Assembly (NCBI GenBank): GCA_024641225.1
Contig: JAHEDN010000064.1
Coordinates: 1 to 9,949, forward strand
Direction: 5' to 3'
Source of the DNA: Burkholderiales bacterium
GTDB taxonomy: Bacteria; Pseudomonadota; Gammaproteobacteria; Burkholderiales; Burkholderiaceae_F
Length of the DNA: 9,949 nt
Shown here: positions 7,778 through 9,949 of the stretch, piece by piece
Layout of the letters: each line of letters opens with the position of its first letter
Position numbering within the stretch: position 1 is the stretch's first letter
Program-made: the position numbers and the translations under genes
The notes under the pieces: generated by a model
Told to the model about the DNA's origin: nothing
The model's input: only the letters and a program-made list of their open reading frames with translations
Database searches by the model: none

Positions 7778-9949
7778 GTGCATCTTCGGCAGATCAAGCT
7801 CGCCGGATTCAAGTCATTTGTCGATCCGACGCAGATCGAAGTACCCGGCAGCCTGGTCGGCGTGGTCGGACCCAACGGCTGCGGCAAGTCGAACGTCATC
7901 GACGCCGTGCGCTGGGTGCTCGGCGAGTCGAAGGCCGCAGAGCTGCGCGGCGAGTCGATGCAGGACGTGATCTTCAACGGGTCGGTAAACCGCAAGTCGG
8001 GAGGGCGCGCCAGCGTCGAGCTGGTGTTCGACAATTCCGACGGCCGCCTGCAAGGCGAGTGGGGCCGCTTCGGCGAAATCGCCGTCCGGCGCGTGCTCAC
8101 GCGCGACGGCGCATCCAGCTACTACATCAACAACCACAGCGTGCGGCGGCGCGACGTGCAGGACATGTTCCTCGGCACCGGGCTGGGACCGCGTGCCTAC
8201 GCGATCATCGGCCAGGGCATGATCTCGCGCCTCATCGAGGCACGGCCGGAGGAACTGCGCGTGTTCCTCGAGGAGGCGGCCGGGGTTTCCAAGTACCGCG
8301 AGCGCCGCCGCGAGACGGAGAACCGCCTTCACGACACCCGTGACAATCTGACCCGGGTCGAGGACATTCTGCGTGAGCTCGAGGCGCAGATCGACAAGCT
8401 GGAAGCGCAGGCCCAGGTTGCGCAGCACTACCAGCAACTGAAGGCGGATCACGACGAACAGCAGCAGCTGTTGTGGCTGACGCGCAGGCGCGACGCCCAA
8501 GCCGAGCAGGACAAGGCGGCCCGCGACATCGAGTTGCGCACCGTTGCGCTCGAGGCGCACATCGCCGACCTGAGGGCTGCCGAGCGTCGCCTCGAGGAAG
8601 CGCGCAGCGCGCATTACGCCGGCGCCGATGCGCTGCACGAGGCTCAGTCCGCACTGCTGAACGTCAATGCCGAGATCGGCAGGCTGGAGTCGGAGCTGCG
8701 CCTGGTCGCCGAAGGTCGCGAGCGGCTCGCCGCACAGGTGGCAACCCTGGCGGGGACGCGCGAGCGACGCCTTGGCGAGGAAGCGGATCTGAAGGCGCGC
8801 GCCGAAGACCTGGCGCGACAGATTGCCGATGGCGAGGCTGGCGTGGCGCAGGCGCGGAGCCGCCTGCTTGAACACGAAGCGGGCTTGCCGGATCTCGAGT
8901 CGGCCTACGCGGCCGCGCGCGATGCCCTCAGCGCGGCTCGCGCGGCCTCGGCGCTGGCCGAGCAGGCGATCGACGGCGCAGGCGCCGAGCAGCGCAGCAT
9001 CGACCGGCAGCTTGCTGCGCTTGGCCAGCGGCGCGAGCGACTGAACGAAGAGCGTGGTCATCTGGGCGCACCGGACGAAGCCCGCCTGGCGCAGATGAAG
9101 TCGGAGGCGGAGCGCCTGGAAGGCGAGCTGGCTGCAGCAGGTCGGCAGCAGGAAACGGCCCAGACCCAGCTCGCCAGGGCGCAAGCCGAACGGCACGTCC
9201 TGCTCGAGTCACGCACGCGCGAGACCGAGACGCTGGCAAGGCTCGAGGCGCGGCTCACCGCATTGCGCGAGCTGCAGTCCAACGTCGAGGCCGACGAAAG
9301 GCTCGATCCCTGGCTGCGCGCGCAGGGCCTGGACTCGCTGCCGAGGCTGTTCCGTCGGATGCAGGTCGATGCCGGCTGGGAAGTCGCGTTCGAGACTGTG
9401 CTGCGCGACCGCATCGAGGGACTCGAGGTCGGCCGTCTGGACACGCTGGGTTCGCTGGCCGGCGACGCGCCGCCGGCGCGGGTGGCCTTCTACACCACTG
9501 CCGGGGCGGTCGCGCGCGAGCCGGCGCAGTTGGCCGGATTCGCGCGCCTGAGCGACCGCGTGCGCGGCCACGATGCCGCGCTGGCGGCCGTGCTCGGCGA
9601 CTGGCTCGCCGGCGTATTCGTTGCCGAGGATCTGACCCAGGCGCTCGCCGCGCGCGAGCAGCTCCCGCCGGGCGGACAGTTCGTGGTGCGCGGCGGCCAT
9701 CTGGTGTCGCGCTACGGCCTGCGCTTCTACGCCCCGGACGACCGCAAGTCCGGGTTGCTGGCAAGGCGCCAGGAGATCGAGAACCTGGAAAAGGAGCAGC
9801 GCGCCCAGAAACTGCTCGTGGAGCACGCGGTCGGCGCGCTGGCCCGCTGTGACGCAGAACTGCGCGACGCCACTGCGACCGAGCAGGCACAGCGCCGGGC
9901 GGTGGAGCAGTTCCGCGGTCTGGCGCATGCGCAGCAGCTCGAGATCGTG
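7778..9949 (+). CDS. smc: Chromosome segregation/condensation protein SMC (3' end cut by window edge)
   Basis: SMC is the ATPase core of bacterial condensin. It dimerises at a hinge and, with ScpA and ScpB, compacts and segregates the chromosome. All 724 visible codons are open. The ABC head N-half has IKLAGFKSFVDPT at about 6-18, Walker A GPNGCGKSN at 31-39, VLGESKAAELRG after it and a Q-loop region IIGQGMISRLIEARPEELR with Gln146. EEAAGVSKYRERR closes the head. A heptad-like, Glu/Arg/Ala/Gln-rich coiled coil follows from about 165 to 500. The hinge runs from about 505 to 660 (LPRLFRRMQVDAGWEVAFETVL, read from about 522, and SRYGLRFYAPDD from 644). The return coiled coil has just begun. The second half, with signature and Walker B motifs, lies outside the window. 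I chose GTG because the family opening M-x-L-x-x-I-K-L-A-G-F-K-S-F begins exactly there. The frame is open further upstream, but it has no ATG near and no homology. Confidence 0.96.
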   Translation, partial: MHLRQIKLAGFKSFVDPTQIEVPGSLVGVVGPNGCGKSNVIDAVRWVLGESKAAELRGESMQDVIFNGSVNRKSGGRASVELVFDNSDGRLQGEWGRFGEIAVRRVLTRDGASSYYINNHSVRRRDVQDMFLGTGLGPRAYAIIGQGMISRLIEARPEELRVFLEEAAGVSKYRERRRETENRLHDTRDNLTRVEDILRELEAQIDKLEAQAQVAQHYQQLKADHDEQQQLLWLTRRRDAQAEQDKAARDIELRTVALEAHIADLRAAERRLEEARSAHYAGADALHEAQSALLNVNAEIGRLESELRLVAEGRERLAAQVATLAGTRERRLGEEADLKARAEDLARQIADGEAGVAQARSRLLEHEAGLPDLESAYAAARDALSAARAASALAEQAIDGAGAEQRSIDRQLAALGQRRERLNEERGHLGAPDEARLAQMKSEAERLEGELAAAGRQQETAQTQLARAQAERHVLLESRTRETETLARLEARLTALRELQSNVEADERLDPWLRAQGLDSLPRLFRRMQVDAGWEVAFETVLRDRIEGLEVGRLDTLGSLAGDAPPARVAFYTTAGAVAREPAQLAGFARLSDRVRGHDAALAAVLGDWLAGVFVAEDLTQALAAREQLPPGGQFVVRGGHLVSRYGLRFYAPDDRKSGLLARRQEIENLEKEQRAQKLLVEHAVGALARCDAELRDATATEQAQRRAVEQFRGLAHAQQLEIV

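Noticed and set aside
7238..7783. Extension of the dapC frame upstream through queF and the intergenic region to 7783 (possible fusion protein)
   Set aside because: The extension is out of frame with the clearly conserved QueF sequence, is Arg-rich, and would also cover the promoter region. The ATGA overlap gives the natural dapC start.
7814..9196. Open frame of 460 codons on the minus strand opposite smc
   Set aside because: The plus strand encodes the SMC head, coiled coil and hinge without a stop. The antisense product only mirrors the heptad codon pattern.
9209..9928. Open frame of 239 codons on the minus strand opposite the smc hinge
   Set aside because: It is antisense to the smc hinge region, with a low-complexity composition and no motif.

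Overview
This GC-rich window (roughly two thirds G+C by eye) looks like ordinary chromosome from a betaproteobacterium, possibly Rhodocyclales-like. The protein sequences have the character of that group: an SMC rather than a MukB condensin, a short QueF, a Bordetella-type DapC and a PilU-like ATPase. The taxonomic guess is inference from remembered families, not a database match. I see no insertion sequence, phage gene, CRISPR array, rRNA or tRNA, and no compositional break that suggests recent transfer.

Layout: seven genes run leftward on the minus strand and one gene diverges rightward. Reading the minus strand from 7653 down to 1, the order is queF (7653-7234), dapC (7237-6047), dapD (6039-5209), a pilU-like ATPase (5092-3953), dapE (3856-2717), prmB (2720-1827) and a yheS-type ABC-F ATPase (1651 to beyond the left edge). 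On the plus strand, smc starts with GTG at 7778 and runs off the right edge after 724 codons. The only divergent control region is the 124 bp between queF and smc. It holds a symmetric AT-rich GTATTATAC that reads as a perfect TATAAT toward queF and as TATTAT toward smc.

Function: DapD, DapC and DapE are the three succinyl-branch steps of diaminopimelate/lysine synthesis, which turn tetrahydrodipicolinate into LL-diaminopimelate for lysine and for the peptidoglycan cross-link. Interleaved with them are genes that act on the translation machinery: QueF (queuosine precursor for tRNA), PrmB (methylation of ribosomal protein L3) and YheS (ribosome-associated ABC-F ATPase). Two of the dap genes share 4-base ATGA stop/start overlaps with these genes (queF/dapC and dapE/prmB), so translation is probably coupled. 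A type IV pilus retraction ATPase of the PilU kind sits between dapD and dapE and is the functional outlier. The gaps inside the leftward run are -4, 7, 116, 96, -4 and 175 bp, which suggests at least two or three tightly coupled subunits rather than one uniform operon.

I found no previously undescribed system here. The findings are modest: the shared symmetric promoter element, the embedded pilus ATPase, the overlap pairing, an altered NPxG motif in DapC and some weak intergenic hairpins.
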